Counted from the first letter of the stretch, positions 39,501 through 52,533 are shown. The stretch is 64,000 nucleotides of DNA from Sipunculus nudus (GCA_026874595.1 CM049319.1:59716917-59780916); one strand, 5' to 3'. Translations and numbers: made by a program. Notes: generated from the sequence alone by a model not told the origin.

Positions 39501-40135
39501 ATAATTGAACCTAGCAGAATGCTCTTTCTACTTATATATGTATTGGAAGAAAAATACATGAATGTTAGCACGATTACTAAAAGTTACATTTAAATGATTT
39601 TTTAAAGTGGGCTATATTAAGCACAAAGTAGGAGTAAATAACTTTTAAGCGGATTAATATCTAACAGTTTGACATTGCCTCAACGTGTTTATGTTCTTTT
39701 ATGTTTTTTTTTTTCCTGAAAAGTGAAATTTTCAACTTTGTTTTTTTTTAATATATAACATATCACTGTCAGATCTCATTCATATATACAAATAGAAAGA
39801 ACATTGTATAAGATTTATATAAATATGTTTATATGATATAAATATTGGCTTTGTTATGGATAAGATTAGTAATATTTATGCAGCTGTTGGCTTGTTGTTT
39901 AAGAGAGATATTTTTCTTAAATATACAGGAAATTACACCAGGATCAAATTTTACCCATGATGGTATGACCTATGATTGTTTTAGTCCATTAAAGTTTAGT
40001 CGCTAAGCAATATGTGTCAGTGATTTATATGATGTAAAATAGTCCGATCTCATAGTGCGACTTGAATATGTGATTACTCAAGGGACATTATAACATTGGT
40101 TTCCATTTCATGAGTTTATTATGAATTACTGTGGT

Positions 40136-41430
40136 TGACTTTAAATCGGCGGGGCAGAATTTTCGCGGTTTTTTTTTTTATTATTTTTAAAACTCTCATT
40201 ATTTATTTATTAAACTCCAAATTATTTCATAAATCGCTGATTTAACTTTTATCAATTATATGCCCACTATTTCTCTTTCCGGATATTGCATGTTTGAACA
40301 GCCACGGACGGCTGAGCAGACGCGTGGAGGAAGCATTGACCACGCTGGCTGTATTTAGTTCAGGGCCAAGTCTCAACAAAACAACTCACATGTCAATAAA
40401 GGTGTTAGAAACCAACCTGTGACTACACAACCATGTGATTACTTTGTTTTGATAAGGCCAGCATTTAGGTTATCAAACATAGTTTGGCGCGTCATTGGAT
40501 TTCGGTTGTGACATCAGCATTAGTCCTTTATACAGATACAAGGTGGCGCTACCCTATAGCAGCTACGTTCACTACTTTAGGTAGCAAATTTTATTCATTA
40601 ATAATATCTAAATACGGCAAAATGTGAAAGAGTATCTAAAATTAAATATTCATTTTAAGCGTCACTGGATGTCATATACTTGGCACACATACACTTCAAA
40701 TGAATCCGATAGGGGTCACCAGTTGAAATATAGGAAAATATAGAAATACGTGCACGTGTGTATTCACTGCTGAAATATTTTTAAATATGAATGCCGGCCA
40801 TGCATTGACACTTTCCAGTCGTGCTTGGCAGAAGGAAAAAATGAAATAGATCACGGGTTTCGCATCAAAGCAAAACGATACTATTATAAATGGCCTCCGT
40901 TATTCTCCCTGAATCACTTCAAGTTAAAGTAAATACACCAGGCTCGATGGACATCACTACGTGGCTGAAGATTAATCACGAATATCGGCAGTTTCTAAAG
41001 TTTTTGCTCATGGCCTGGTTTGTATTCAAATCTGCGTTGTTTCAATTTTACGGTCACAGAGCATCCGCGAATAACGCGAATTTGAAGCCACCGCAAATAA
41101 GAAGGCAATCACAGAATATCAACCTAGCTTCAGAGTTTGTTGTTAATTTCTGTAAGACACCTAATTGTAACTTAGTTTTTTTTAAGTTATTTATTTTGTA
41201 CAACAGTATGCCTAATTTATGACGTCAGGAACAGGAGACGAAAAAGGTGTATGAATCTGACTGACATAAATGTGCTACCCACCTAGTGTATGTCAAATGG
41301 AATTTCATAAAATAATGGAATAAGTTAGGGAAAACATAATGCGGTTCTTTAACAGGTCAGTTTATATTAAATTGGAATATCAGATCATAACGTGTAGTTG
41401 GAGAGACGGAGTTAATAATATTTGGTTAAG
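40136..41430. other. Intergenic DNA with one unrecognised 110-codon frame
   Basis: An ATG-initiated plus-strand frame at 40890-41222 is open but contains no motif I recognise, and its second half is AT-driven. I do not call it a gene. The rest shows no features. Confidence 0.35.
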
Positions 41431-41431
41431 T

Positions 41432-42078
41432 TGTCAGCTTTGTTGTCATCCTGTTTGTTTACATCCGTGCTGACGACGCTGGTGGATTATTCAGTAGTAT
41501 TTTGTTTATTATGTAAGTAAATGGACTTACTGGCCAATGATTTATTATAATTAGATGACAGAAGGTTCTAGAGAATTCAGGTAATGTGTAATTTCCAATA
41601 GGTAAATTCTAGAAATTCCCGTAGGTGCTAGTCTTGACAAGAAACGAATTTATTATTCTAGAGACTTCTAAAAGTTTCGGTTACCCAGGTATAAATAGGG
41701 CGGTGTCAAGGCCGATCAAAAGAGAGGAGAAAGGGAAGGAGTGAATGAATTTGGAAGCTAGCGTCGACTGGTGACGAGTCGTTATATAGTTGAACACCGA
41801 GCGGGGTGTGTTATAAATTCCGCGAGGACAGTATTAGTCCTGGAGAGAATATATATAGTGGCAGCCGATCAGGGCGTTAGAAGATATACGTGATTTGTAT
41901 TTGTTGAAGACGTTCTTATTGTCAGATTGGAGCCAGTCAACGACGACGGTGACCAATTGTTGGATCTTACCGGAATAAACCGTGCTCTTCAGTCCAGACA
42001 ACGAGCGGTATTTTGGACTTTTCAGTGTGAAAGAGCTCGGGAATTTATGTCCGCTGCGTGTGTGGTGTGACACTGACA
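41432..42078 (+). mobile_element. Probable solo LTR with heat-shock elements
   Basis: 647 bp bounded by TGTCAG and CTGACA, a perfect 6-bp inverted repeat with TG...CA ends. Inside are a TATA box (TATAAATAG, 41690-41698) and an AATAAA signal (41974-41979), in the order U3, R, U5 expected of an LTR. U3 contains alternating nTTCn/nGAAn arrays just upstream of the TATA box. No internal retroelement ORF is adjacent, so it would be a solo LTR. A clean 5-bp target duplication is not visible. An alternative reading is a heat-shock-type promoter of a non-coding transcript. Confidence 0.5.
41560..41698 (+). promoter_or_regulatory. Heat-shock element cluster and TATA box
   Basis: 41560-41579 reads aGAAg-gTTCt-aGAGa-aTTCa, four alternating HSF1 pentamers with one mismatch. 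41655-41679 reads aTTCt-aGAGa-cTTCt-aaAAg-tTTCg, five pentamers with mismatches in two. A weaker site is at 41604-41620 (aTTCtaGAAa). TATAAATAG follows 11 bp after the last. The order is that of animal hsp promoters. Confidence 0.6.
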
Positions 42079-42409
42079 AAATGTAATATACTAAGGGCCA
42101 GTATATTAAAATGTCACTCTCACTCTCTGTATTTCATCATGATTATATAATATGTAAGGTGCAGGTGTATAAGTAAATTATGACAATGTGACTCCAAGTG
42201 TCAGAGTTGCCGGGTATGTACATAATGACTGTAATTGCTTAGCCTTGATTACATGGCAACTCTATTCAGTCTGATTGCACTTTCATTCAGCTTCTGCGCA
42301 CACCTTTCATTAATTACATCTGTTGTGACACGTCAGAGAAATCTCTGACTGGTTTACTAATGATTTATGAATCTTGCTAGAAGATATGCTGTAGGGGTAT
42401 AGTCAGTTT

Positions 42410-42468
42410 GTAACCAGGGGCCAGCCCCTAAGCATGGGCTGTCCCCTCTGCTCTGTAGTTACAATAAA
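42410..42468 (+). terminator. Strong hairpin followed by AATAAA
   Basis: AGGGGcCAGCCC (42416-42427) pairs with GGGCTGtCCCCT (42436-42447) around an 8-nt loop, one mismatch in 12. Outer GTAAC/GTTAC pairs flank it, and AATAAA lies at 42463-42468. No ORF leads into it. It may be the 3' end of a non-coding transcript or of a transposable element. Confidence 0.4.
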
Positions 42469-43410
42469 GAATAGTATACATCAACTCAGAGACTTGTAAT
42501 TTTGTCGCCTGTGCATCCTAGACCAGGTTATGATCTCTACAAAAAGACACACTGATATTAAAGTGGTGTTAAAATATGAGAAATAACCAACCTGTAAGAA
42601 ATATATAATAGAGTTTGGTTTATGATTATTGGGACTGTTCAAACTCTTAAGGCAGGTGGTCTTCCATACAGGTTCCACTATTAAAGGTATGTTTGTAATG
42701 ACGCTCCCGAGGCAACGGAATTCTTAATTGCGCTTCTAAAGAAGTTACTCATTTTCCCGCTGTCTGCTTTGACCGTTTATGATGCACTTAAACACCAGGT
42801 GGTGCACATGGGCCTGTCTTCTGAAAAAAAACTGCTGATGTGACAAGCAGCCAACCGAATGCAAGTCAACAAACACTCGGCAGGCATCAGGCTCCGCCCA
42901 TAAACCACGTCTAGAGCCATTCTCTCTGAGCCTGTGTTCTGTTCAAACGGTCGCTGGGGCAATGAGCTGTCACTCAAAACGAAACAACCAACATTGGCTT
43001 CTTCCAGACAGGGTCTCATCTGATTGGACCAAAATACAGTGCTCCCCCCTGGTGTAGAGTTTCGGGATACAAAGTCTGAACAAACAAATACAAAGTCAAC
43101 CGTGCATTTTTCGAAGGCCGCGGGTACTCCGCAACGACGTACCGTAACTGACCAAAGCGCAAGCGCTTAAGTCGATGCGGCGGCCGTGCGTCAGGCTTCG
43201 GGCTCCGTACGGGTTCCGTACAGTAGACGTACGGATGTCGTAGGATACCCGTGCCATTTTTGACGCTTTTTCGACTACCCGAGAGACGTACGGCGTACCT
43301 GCGGCTGTCGTGAGGGGTCTTTGTGGCCTCCGCAAGGTTAGCCTGCGGTGTCCGCAGGGTTAGCTCACTTTACCGTGCGATTCCCGTAAGTATGAGAAAG
43401 ACCCCTAAAG

Positions 43411-43562
43411 CCTCGGTCACAACCCACTGCGGTCACCGCACACCGTAGAGAACCGCACGGTTTTTGGGACCGCAGGAATACTTAAGCCTCGGTCACAATC
43501 CGCTGCGGCAACCGCACACCGTAGATCACCTTTCGGTTTTTATACTTATAGAATACTTATGA
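43411..43562. repeat. 76-bp tandem duplication in CpG-rich DNA
   Basis: 'cctcggtcacaa...cgctgcgg-aaccgcacaccgtaga' recurs with 76-bp spacing (43411 and 43487). The surrounding 43090-43620 is unusually rich in CpG and in 'ccgtacg'-type strings. This is the nearest such patch to the dehydrogenase start, about 0.9 kb upstream. Confidence 0.7.
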
Positions 43563-43915
43563 GGTGGACGTGCGGGAACGGCACGGTGTCTTCTTCATTC
43601 TCACGGCCGTCGCACGGTAAAGTAAGCTTACCCTGCTGGCTTCCAATCGGTGTATCTTCAGTGTTTCCTCTTTCTTGTTTCTTCTGCTTGGTGGATACTT
43701 GTCGCGCATGCGCAAGATCGGACCTCTGGTCACGCAGTCTTGTTATGTTGAACAGACACACGTGGACTGTATTTACTCACACGCAGAACCAAAACAACGT
43801 ATATAAACAAGTGAACTAGAGATAGCAAGTCCATGTGTCGGGGAAACTTTTTTATTCATTCAATATGGACTAATAGCGTGAGCTAATACACATAGTATTG
43901 AAGTGCATATGTACC

Positions 43916-43916
<1 letters not shown>

Positions 43917-43966
<50 letters not shown>
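43917..43966. repeat. (TA)n microsatellite
   Basis: About 48 bp of uninterrupted TA dinucleotides, about 530 bp upstream of the dehydrogenase ATG. Confidence 0.9.
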
Positions 43967-43970
<4 letters not shown>

Positions 43971-44420
43971 TAGTGTATCACCAGAGAGCTTAGATGTCAT
44001 CCAATCTCTCTGGTATCACTGCACATTAAATTATCTGCTGCTGATAAACAAGAACGTTCTGTGTATGAATACAACAGTATAAGTATTCCTACATGTGTAC
44101 GTTTAGGCTTGCACGATACATGGACCATAAATCGAACCTTGCCTTTTCATGCGCTGATGCCAAAAATAAATCCACATGTTGTGTACCTTTTTTGCTTTTT
44201 TTGGGCCTGCTTTGTTATTTAAAATTCACAGTGTAAAACTGTGTTTCTGCCTGTATCCTCATGTATTCCAGACGTGAACGACACACACGCAAATAGTTTC
44301 CTGTCTTAATATATCGATACCCCCCCCCCCCCCCCCCCATTAGTTATACTTAGTGCAAGTATACACAGTCACTATCAGTATGACCTTCATATACACTGCT
44401 TCAATCAACATCTCTCGGGC

Positions 44421-44426
44421 CACGTG
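44421..44426. promoter_or_regulatory. E-box near the dehydrogenase start
   Basis: CACGTG within 'gccacgtgac', 69 bp before the ATG, with further CACATG/TCATGTGA strings at 44464-44480. No TATA box is nearby. The assignment as a promoter element is inference from position. Confidence 0.35.
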
Positions 44427-44494
44427 ACTAATAGTGAACAGTTTTTCAAGGAAAGCATTCGTCACATGCTTGTCATGTGATTTTCACAACAACA

Positions 44495-44603
44495 ATGGCT
44501 TCGGACAAGAGTAGTTCTGCCGCAGGTCTCCGCTACAAGGACAAGGTTGCTATAGTTACCGGTGGCTCTAAAGGCATTGGCGAGGGCTGTGTACGAGTAT
44601 TTG
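44495..44603 (+). CDS. HSD17B14: SDR exon 1 (cofactor-binding loop)
   Basis: Start ATG in 'aacaATGG'. It encodes a short Ser-rich lead ([14 protein letters not shown]) and then [17 protein letters not shown], which includes the Rossmann TGxxxGxG loop. Donor G|GTAAGT, phase 1. Confidence 0.9.
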
Positions 44604-47600
44604 GTAAGTCTGAGATAAGCTTATTACTAATACAACATGCGTTATAAGTGACATGCTACTTAATTATATGTGGGACAAACCGGTTGTATATTTTGCTAAC
44701 TTGTTCAGTTGCAGCTGCCTATCGTCTCGCGTTAATGAGCCACGACCTGTTATAGGCTGTATTAATGTAGTTAGCATGTTGTGGACTCGGTGAATCTGTC
44801 GCCAGACTGCGACAGAATGAGGGGTATAATAGCATAATAGCATATTATATATGATTATATTTAAATTATATATGTGAACTGTTCTTCCATTTTACTCCAT
44901 TTTAGCAGTATTTTCTAAATATTCCTCAAAATTGGCGGTAAACCCATTAACTTTTGAAAACAGTCTTCAAAAATATTCAGAAACATTCAATAATCTGTTG
45001 ACATCTGTTTGTCAACACTGGTCTATGTACCGTGTTTTCTAACAACTTTAAAAAAAATAAGCTCACATATACGTCAAGGAAAAGTTATGACATCATTTCC
45101 TGACAGGAATTGCCTACCGTTGGTAATATTTACGCTAAGTAGGCCAGATATCATTTAAATTTTATCACAGACGCTAATATATTTGAAATGTGTCATACTT
45201 ACTCTAAATAGGTATATATGTGGGTGGGTGTAAATATACATATATATAAACATACATAAATATATGTGTGTGATGGTCAGGTGTGTGTGTCGGCGAGTCA
45301 TCCCCCCCCCCCCCGGGAAGGTCAATTGACGTCACTGATTAATATAAATGCATCTTGCGTAAAATATAATGCCTTGTCTTTTCTCTCACCCTATTCAGAT
45401 GACTTCATCAGTTACAAATTATTGGGGCTTGTTATGCTGTAAACCCTAATAAAGGAAGGTTTATACCCTGGAGTGCACTGACGATGGTTTGCTCAGTATC
45501 CAGCTTTAACTTTGATCACTTCATGATCAATATATTTCTTCGTGACATCCCGATTTGTCCAGATAGATGTCAAATATCGAGAGTCAACAGATACGCCCAC
45601 TTTTTATCATATGGAGCCCTTCTAAATAATGATTTTCAGTTCACGACAGTCTTCGAGTAAAGTGCTATTAAAGCCTATATACCACAATTGATTATATTTT
45701 TATTTTGATTTAAGGACATATTTTCGAGTAAAGCGCTGTTTAAGCCAATATATATTGTTTACATCACGAAATTTTACGATTTAAGTGTTGTTTAATCCTA
45801 AATACCACGATTTTAATTAGATTTTATGTTGGCTCACATCAATACCAGTTTTAACATTTGCATGTGATATTACAATATCCTCGGATTTAGTAAGTAGATT
45901 AAATCTGTATTATTAAATACGGACGATCGTGTCATTCATCCGTTGTCCTGCAATCCCTCACTGGATACGCCTCAGAAATGCCCGTTTTCGGTACAGAATT
46001 GTCGGAAACGATGTTTTGAAATATTGATTTTTACATCAGTTTCGCATTTATAACAATGCCATCCTATATAAATAATACGAAAAACGGTCTTATATGATGA
46101 CTAGAAATTTTTGCATTCACTTAATCGGCCCATGTTCAAAGGTTCTGTCCTGCATAAATGACTGTACATTTGTGAGTCATGTGCCAAATCCACATAGAAA
46201 AACTAATTGGTTCTTCATTGGCCCGTTCCCGAAATGCCCTGGTAATGTCATGAGATTCCGTTTATGATTGCCTAAGTTATGCTGTGAACACACACAAACA
46301 GACACAACAACGGAGATGAACATGTACTCTCCTGATGTAATAATATATCTGTCCAGCAGTTTACCAAACTGCGATGCGTTGTTACACGTGTGGAAACATA
46401 AGACTTTCTCACGTTCTATGCAAATAACTTGGGGTCAAAGTACGCTATTCGACTCGTCATTTATGTCCCTTTGTAGAAGAGGGAGGAGAGGTCCTGAACT
46501 TTTGGGAAATGAGATTTAAGACTATCCAGGTTCAGTCTTCCATTAAAATGTCGCCTTGGCGAACATAAACGATATGGAATCATTTATACATCATCAATAA
46601 AAGAAATATAACCTATCAGTATTAGTTTTAGTGGATTTTATAATTCTTTAATAGATTTGTTATGTCTCGTGAAAAATTCAAAAAAAAATAACATACCGAA
46701 AACCAATCGCATTCCATTTATTGATATTAGACAAGTCCTACGTCAGCAATGTAGGCCTCCATCCTTAATGTTCGGTACTCCGCCCTTTCCTTGATTCATT
46801 GGTGCATATGTTCCCCAACAAGTGTTTGATTTCACTCATTCGGTCCACAATCCTATTAAATCGGGAATATGTGACTGCATATTTGTGAATATTCCTGGAT
46901 ATCTTACCTGCATGATCCGGACCCACACCAAATCTAGTGTGATTCTTTCCATGATTGCTTGAGTTACGTTGTGAACAACACACACACTAACGACGATGAA
47001 AGCATACCCTCCTGGCCGAGGCAATAACTTACTGCAAATTAAAGAATGCAATAATAAAATGTGGAATATACATGGCCCAGTTTGTCAACTATAAAAATAA
47101 CACTTAAATTCTACACCTGCAGTGTCTGAAATTTTATCAAGATGACAGATCTATCAGTAGTGGTACTTAGGCCTATAAAGGGGGGAGGGGGGACGTGGGT
47201 CCCCTCGGCAGCCTGGCTAGGTACCTGACTTTTTTAACATTAATGTGTTTATCTTTACCTTTTTTCTCTTTCAGTAAGAAATGGGGCAAAGGTCGTATTT
47301 TGTGCCAGAGGGGGTAAGGGGTTTTGTTCATATATTTTCTTGTAATAACTTGTAATTCACTTAATCAACAGCTCCGCTAGAGTTGATATTGATGTTGCCT
47401 TTCAACCTATATAATTTGAAAGTATTTAAAGATATTTAAAGCAGAAAAGGTTAAGAGGTTTTCTTCAGGTAATTAAAGCCACTTATGATTTAATTGAAAA
47501 CTTGTAATTCACTGACAAAGCGAATAAAACATTTTCAGTCAGTCAGTAATCATTAGCCACTTATGATTTATTGAAAACTTGTAATTCACTGAACAGCCTC

Positions 47601-50600
47601 ATTTAAATTCATGTAGTTTTTAAAATGATATATATAATTTAACGAAATAACCACGTCTTCTCAATTTTAATGGAAGCCGTTCGCCGAGTGTTCACAAAGC
47701 TTTTCTCACGGTCAAAAATATTCATATTTTTCATTTCAAGGGGAGTCCTATATGATTTGTTCACTCATGTTTTTTTGTACACACATGCAGACATGCAGAC
47801 ATGCAATCTATGTAGCCTAACCTGTATTGATCAAAACTAATATATCCTCATAACTCAACACTGACAACAATAAAGGCACTCATATACATTAACCATAAAA
47901 CATGTATCACAGTGTTTTGCCATCAATCGAAAAAATTCGCAGTCTGTGTGTTTCTTTCAATTCTATATAAACACACACATATATTACTACGTCCTTATTC
48001 ATGTGTGGCCTGCCTTCCATTGTTAATAATATAGATATAGATAAGGACACAGCGCTACCTCCCCGTCCACGTGAACATTACTATAGCTCTCTTCTGGAGT
48101 GCTTGAAACTGCGTGTTATCAATGATTCTATCATAGATATTTGTTTGATAAATATATGGTGCATTCCTCAAGTATGTGAGTTTTCAATATCTGTATGATT
48201 TTCACGGAAATGCGCTTGTAAAACAGAAATACGTTGAAATGCAGACATTTCGCATTTCAATCTTTTTTTTCAACAGAAAATACGCACACCGCCGCCAGGT
48301 CAGATTGTACGCAGGAAAGTCCGAATAAACATTTATTTTTCTGGAAACCCATCAGTGTTTTTTCAATATTTAGGTGGATATAACGGCCTCCATTTTTATC
48401 CTGTTTTGTATAAATTTCAAGCAAAGTATGTTCATCTGCCGACTTTCATTTAGGTTTCGCATTACGTGATAGGGCTGAAGCACTCGCATTTTTATCCTGG
48501 TGTCACACAGGCCCGGTAGCTACCGCAACTGTGGGTCCTGGGTTTGTGATACCATCAAGGTGTATGTTGCGACATACCACAAGGAAATCCTTTAATGGCA
48601 CACTCGCTTGTGAGTGATACACGGCTGTGGGGCCCATTCTTCCCATAAAGCCTACAAAATGCTCACCCTGGGTGGGGGCCGACCGATATTTATCTCCCTG
48701 CTTCTCGTTTTTGAGTAATGTGCTCTACCCTCTCAGTTTTGAGTCATGTGTTCTACCCCTAGAACCATCAGTGTTGGTATTCTCAGTATTTTCAGTTGTA
48801 ATATAGTGGTAGTTGTAGGGGACAGTGACAGCACCAAAGACCTCAAACACGTCTGCAGAGGCAGTATTGCTTTACAAATTAACAACATCATCATACCACC
48901 AAATGAACTACGCTTTCACGGGCCTTGATTCAGCAAGTTTCTCTGGCGTCTATTTCATGAATAATGAAAAAGACAATAGAAACAACCAGACTCGTGTACA
49001 TTTGTCCTACACAGACGTCCGGTGCGTTGTTCCAGTCCCGCGTGTAGCATTGCCATTAGGTGCTAATCAAATAATTAAGAACCTGTTCCGTTTCTGGAAC
49101 ATGTGTTCTTGTTCAGAAGGCATGTGAAAAGGGTATTGTTTACATTTTCTTCGTTGGATTTAATTTGCAGTGGTGATTTCGGCCCGAACACTTGCTGGTT
49201 TGAGCATTATTCATGAAATAGACGCCAGAGCGGGTCGCTGAATCAAGGTCTGTGAAAACGTAGCCATAGATTTTTTTGTATGGAGATGGATAGACAGTAA
49301 ATTATCCGTCATTCTAATTAATCTTGATCAAGTCTTCTTCGCTTTGAGCCCACATCACCTCATAATTTATTTAAATCCATTCCTCACTTATTAATACATA
49401 TCTTGCACACAAACAAATAGATGAAAAGCCATAAATAAAAGCCCAACAAACATTATAACATAGGCACACTTTCGCTCCATAACAATTTGTCACAATATAT
49501 GTATACGTCCGTCTATGACGGGACGTATTTTACTATACCCATGCACGCTTCGTCCGTCCGTCCGTCCGTCAACTTTTAGTGTTGCCGCGATAACTTACCA
49601 GGGCTTCGAAAGATTTTCACGAAACTCACCATAACTACTGACTAAACCTTACTCACCCGAGATCGATTATTTGCAAAATCCACGCACATTAAATAAGGTC
49701 AGAGTTTACTAGGCTCGCCAGGTGTCGCCATGATAACTTACAAAGAACATAATGCAGTTCTATTCTTGGCAAAATCCCAACATATTTACTTAGGTCAGAG
49801 GTCACCAGACATTGGTTTGGTTATCATGTGGCTAACCAAAAATCTGATGGTTTCCATGAAACTCATAATAAATATTAACCAATAGAGTTTCTCACCTTAA
49901 TTAAATTCTCGGCAAAACACACATATTGAATGAGGTCAGAGGTCACTTGACATACGACAGGCGTATCATGCACCATTCATTGTTAAGCGAATATGTTGAA
50001 TTATAATGTTGATTTTAGAGCAACAGTAAAAAGATAACAGATTCAGAAAACAGTGATTGCTTTTACTAGCAGAGTGATTTTATAGTCATGTTTATTTCAC
50101 AGTGGATGTTGGGAAGTCTTTGGAGAGTGAAATGAACAAGAGTGGACCCGGGGAGGCGTATTTCGTTCCTTGTGACGTCACGAAAGAATCCGATATCAAG
50201 GTAAGCGGAATTCGACCGGCCCATTGAAACCTATGGTGTCGAGGGGCCTCGATTAAAAAAAAGGAATTTTTTAACTCACCCTTTAACCTGAAAGGGGGCT
50301 GAGATAATAAAATAAAAGCTCCACAGGTAGTGTTATCGAAAACTGATGACATATGTACACAAGTCGCATTTGCCCATTGATCGCCTGCTCAGGTCGAAGA
50401 GGGACACTTTTTTTTGTTTCAGTTCTCCGATATAGAGATTGGAAAGTTACTTACAGGAGCGTACGGGTGCCCTCTCCTATACTGCAAAACGAAAAATAGC
50501 TGAAATATTGAGCATAAACGAAACTATTATTGACTAAATTTTGCACCTCCATCTCTTTACCGTGGGCACTTGTTTTTAATCGTGAATGGTAAAGTTATGG

Positions 50601-52501
50601 TCATAAGAACTCATAACCTCCATATATAGTGGAAACCTCTATATATAAATATGTAGTTATGTTTTTCCTGTAGAACCTGATAGACCAGACGGTTTCGAAG
50701 TATGGACAGATAGACTGCCTGATCAACAACGCAGGCTGGCGTGAGTATATGCAGCATTTACTTTAATTGATTTAAGAGATGGTATTTGCAAAAGCATTAT
50801 GGCAATATTATAATGAAGGGAAGGAAAAAGATTAAATATTAGCATATAGTTGTAGGTACATGTTTAGTTCCTCCATGGTCTAAACTAGACTTGTAGTCTG
50901 AGCCTACTAGGATACCTCCGCCAGAATCCTAACCAAGATTTTTCTGTGTTCTACATACCACGGTGCCCTGACAAAGGTGATATGCAGAATAAATACGAGT
51001 TGACAAAAAGTCCTATCTTACAATTACATAAAATCCCTTATATGAAAATAATGCAATGGTGATCATACGTACCTTCAACATTTATTTCATGGCTCTTAAG
51101 GTGTTATCCAAAAAGCCCAGTTAAACTGAACTGTGTCACAGGAAATCATAAAATTGTAAATAATAATTAAAAAAAAAAACGAGTACCTGTGGTATCACAT
51201 TGACCATCCCCGTGACAAAAGTCATTTAAATCAGCGCCACACAGATGAAATATCTTGTAAAGTTGCTAAGGGCAGAGCACTGCAGGTTTCAAAGCCGGGA
51301 AATCGAAAGTTCGAATCTCAGCAGAGGCGGTGAGATTTTTTTACGTTCTGATCCCACCTAGGGTGAACGCTCTGCAGGCTCAATGGAAAGGCCGTGCCCT
51401 ATGGCCGAGTTTCACTCATCGGTGGTTTGACCGAACAATGGGGACGATTACACACGCAGGGCCATCAGGTGCAGTATTTACCGGGCCTGGTTAACACAAG
51501 GATATAAAATGAGAGGAAGCATGTGATACTGCCCTGTCACGTAGCGAAACCAGACTGGAATTCTGCAGATGTACATATACTTAATTTGGCTAGTATTAAA
51601 AATGGAGGCGGTTATTATGCACCAACAAAAAATATTTTAAAAGTATATACCACATAACAATGATGGTTTAAGCACCAGACGTACAGTCCGATCCTGACTG
51701 TAATTAAATGACTTTCGAAGGTGCATCCATTCATCGTATTGTTTTTCACAGACCCGCCCATGCATACCATAGACGAATTCACAGCAGACGACTTCCGGCA
51801 ACTCTTTGACCTCAACGTAGTCAGTTACTTCCTCACAAGTAAGGTGAGGTTTTATTAATTTTTTTTATCAACAAGAGTAAAGACTGGATAAAAACAGATA
51901 ATGCTGCACTTAAAACCTAAAATTCAGTTATATTTGGACTTTTATATATTCTGCTAAGAACGGTAATTTAGTTAAATTGTTTATAGGAATTTCGCATCCG
52001 TGGTACCATTTTTTTATTTGTATAACGGTGGAATAAATATGGGTTACATATATACATCATATACTACGGCCGACCGACAACCTGTGTAAACCGGTATATT
52101 ATAACAACTAGAGAACTTAGATATATAGGCCGCACACGTATGTGTGCATTATATAGAACTAAAGAAATAGTTTTTCTCCAGTTACATGTATACATGAAGT
52201 AAAGAAAATTTAACCCCCCCCCCCCCCAAAAAAAAATATCTATAAAAAATGAACCCTGTTCCCGCTATATATGACACATGGACTTAAGAGGCAAGGTCTT
52301 TTTTATTTTATTTTACTCTCGTCAATATATTTTATTAATATTTATATTTACTTTTTATGTGTTTTTAGTACGCACTTCCATACCTCAGGAAGACTAAAGG
52401 TAACATCATCAACGACTCCAGTCTGGTCGGGCAAATTGGACAACTAGGGGCAGTTACATATGTGGCTACAAAGGTTAAACCCGTTTACATCATCCGTCTT
52501 C

Positions 52502-52533
<32 letters not shown>

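Larger units (their letters stand above)
34270..40135 (-). repeat. Right arm of the inverted duplication
   Basis: Mirror partner of 23900-28480. It carries the intact IL-17-like final exon. Compared with the left arm it has an extra segment of about 470 bp at 38760-39490, which includes a copy of the 'cagacacac...gcagaacc' dispersed repeat and a long G run. The inner breakpoint lies near 34270 and the outer one near 40135. Confidence 0.88.

Noticed and set aside
40890-41222. 110-codon ATG-started plus-strand frame
   Set aside because: No recognisable domain or signal; its last third is A/T-driven and nothing around it suggests exons. Left as unassigned DNA.
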